Below, in pieces: positions 6,292-6,314 of a stretch of 6,314 bases of DNA. The DNA lies in assembly GCA_900548935.1 (NCBI GenBank), contig URMR01000103.1, positions 1 to 6,314 on the forward strand. Direction: 5' to 3'. Both the position numbers and the translations under genes were made by a program. Origin of the DNA: an uncultured Collinsella sp. Its GTDB lineage: Bacteria > Actinomycetota > Coriobacteriia > Coriobacteriales > Coriobacteriaceae. The notes under the pieces were generated by a model. The model saw only the letters and a program-made list of their open reading frames with translations. It did not search any database and was not told where the DNA came from. Position 1 is the stretch's first letter. Each line of letters starts with the position of its first letter.

Positions 6292-6314
6292 CGCGACTAC
6301 GAACCCGATGGCAA
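4414..6314 (+). CDS. Large surface adhesin, continuation after the frameshift (repeat region, 3' end outside the window)
   Basis: An open frame of 633 codons without a stop, continuing the adhesin begun at 2115 and cut by the window edge. It has no start codon or ribosome binding site of its own that makes sense, so it is a continuation and not a separate gene. Seen: four more F-x-G-W modules (YRFLGWY at 4468-4488, YKFLGWI at 5356-5376, NVFVGWT at 5992-6012, YDFVGWS at 6271-6291). Several are closed by a Y-P-V-Y strand (5521-5532, 6109-6120) or by Y-I-A-R-F (near 4588). This matches the known Listeria-Bacteroides repeat / InlB B-repeat plan, in which a GYxFxGW strand is followed by a tLYAxW strand. 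Between the third and fourth modules lies a longer, Tyr- and Asn-rich stretch with YYVRA twice (near 4624 and 5092). Corrected length is already about 1,400 residues. A C-terminal wall anchor would be expected beyond the window. Confidence 0.82.
   Translation, partial: MLDVSGKAISEDGELPKGYRFLGWYENKQNADGSEVEVRVSRYPSYTLPADVDLTVTHTYIARFEYRVDYYVRAYTNHGFTDSKLLCSVWNRYQTPFEENVGSTFVRENVVHWGPEHVDHGIKDRYDETCDTRFTKETLVVSPLNAYSHNVKNDTGADTLKDLYADTDFPGAATLSDTWTSASLNVTVKLVNDRYRLNFWTLERGNGCWTYVKNPIESTMLDLDTKYYVRAMITTDVNFYNKDNTILKAATRRYESNLLQNKVNGSDPTYTYYYPHVNTSVEATGDPQDEPTGSYESPLTLESSPTDAEMAVPGYKFLGWISTAEVQKGSDVWKYIYDVEGDSFTTSDPDKAEPYLVKPDFKVTRWQDAYPVYAKYDVRYTTNLHRAGFDGTDKVNVPKYDKHDIAPVINADTDPATATVTPDVTTPVYKAGGELYKLQKVEIELPNGEVKKLEPNGDNSYSYQVEPGGVYTFVAYYSPLAVVYHLNASKVDGKVAQQGDMLGNLDGGIPKPTYDVRTIDGDTGKFNVFVGWTEAQPAPGKGYVAWSEGIRMVSASTVVKAPMELYPVYRPSLVTVRSSIDSNLANPALVRGLGRTDSGDQISLEVKAVKEVVGIDGTKYDFVGWSRDYEPDG

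Noticed and set aside
1..6314. CRISPR array, tRNA, rRNA or insertion sequence
   Set aside because: No regularly spaced direct repeats, cloverleaf-like sequence, rRNA-like sequence, transposase motifs or terminal inverted repeats were seen.

Overview
The window holds one plus-strand gene cluster, read left to right without a convincing gene on the other strand. It encodes a dedicated signal peptidase, two small secreted proteins with SipW/TasA-type signal peptides, and a very large surface adhesin that runs off the right edge. The GC-rich codon use, Gram-positive secretion signals, and the combination of a beta-helix/GLUG-like region with repeated F-x-G-W modules suggest a Gram-positive actinobacterium. 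A gut Coriobacteriia member such as Collinsella or Olsenella is the best guess. This is an inference from style, not from a marker gene.

Layout: 1-68 is short upstream sequence with no complete gene. 69-626 encodes an ER-type (Ser/His) signal peptidase of the SipW class. A perfect 10-bp hairpin (644-667) and a good ribosome binding site lead into 698-1387, a TasA/camelysin-like secreted protein that is probably the major fibre subunit. A 17-bp hairpin (1401-1451) separates it from a second, divergent TasA-like protein (1481-2111), whose reading frame is broken by an apparent extra base near 1919. Three bases after its stop begins the adhesin gene (2115 to beyond 6314). The adhesin has a conventional Sec signal peptide, a GLUG-like beta-helix region, and then at least six Flg_new/InlB B-repeat-like modules. 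Its frame is also broken by an apparent extra base near 4410-4414, after which an open frame runs to the window end.

Working model (inference): the signal peptidase matures the two TasA-like proteins, which assemble into a surface fibre or matrix layer, and the adhesin is displayed alongside or on it. This parallels the Bacillus tapA-sipW-tasA operon, but with a giant beta-helix/repeat adhesin added. Both hairpins flank the presumed major subunit cistron and may set subunit ratios by mRNA processing or partial termination.

Main caveat: two frameshifts with the same polarity (+1) within about 2.5 kb may be assembly or sequencing errors, or real inactivation. The sequence alone cannot decide.
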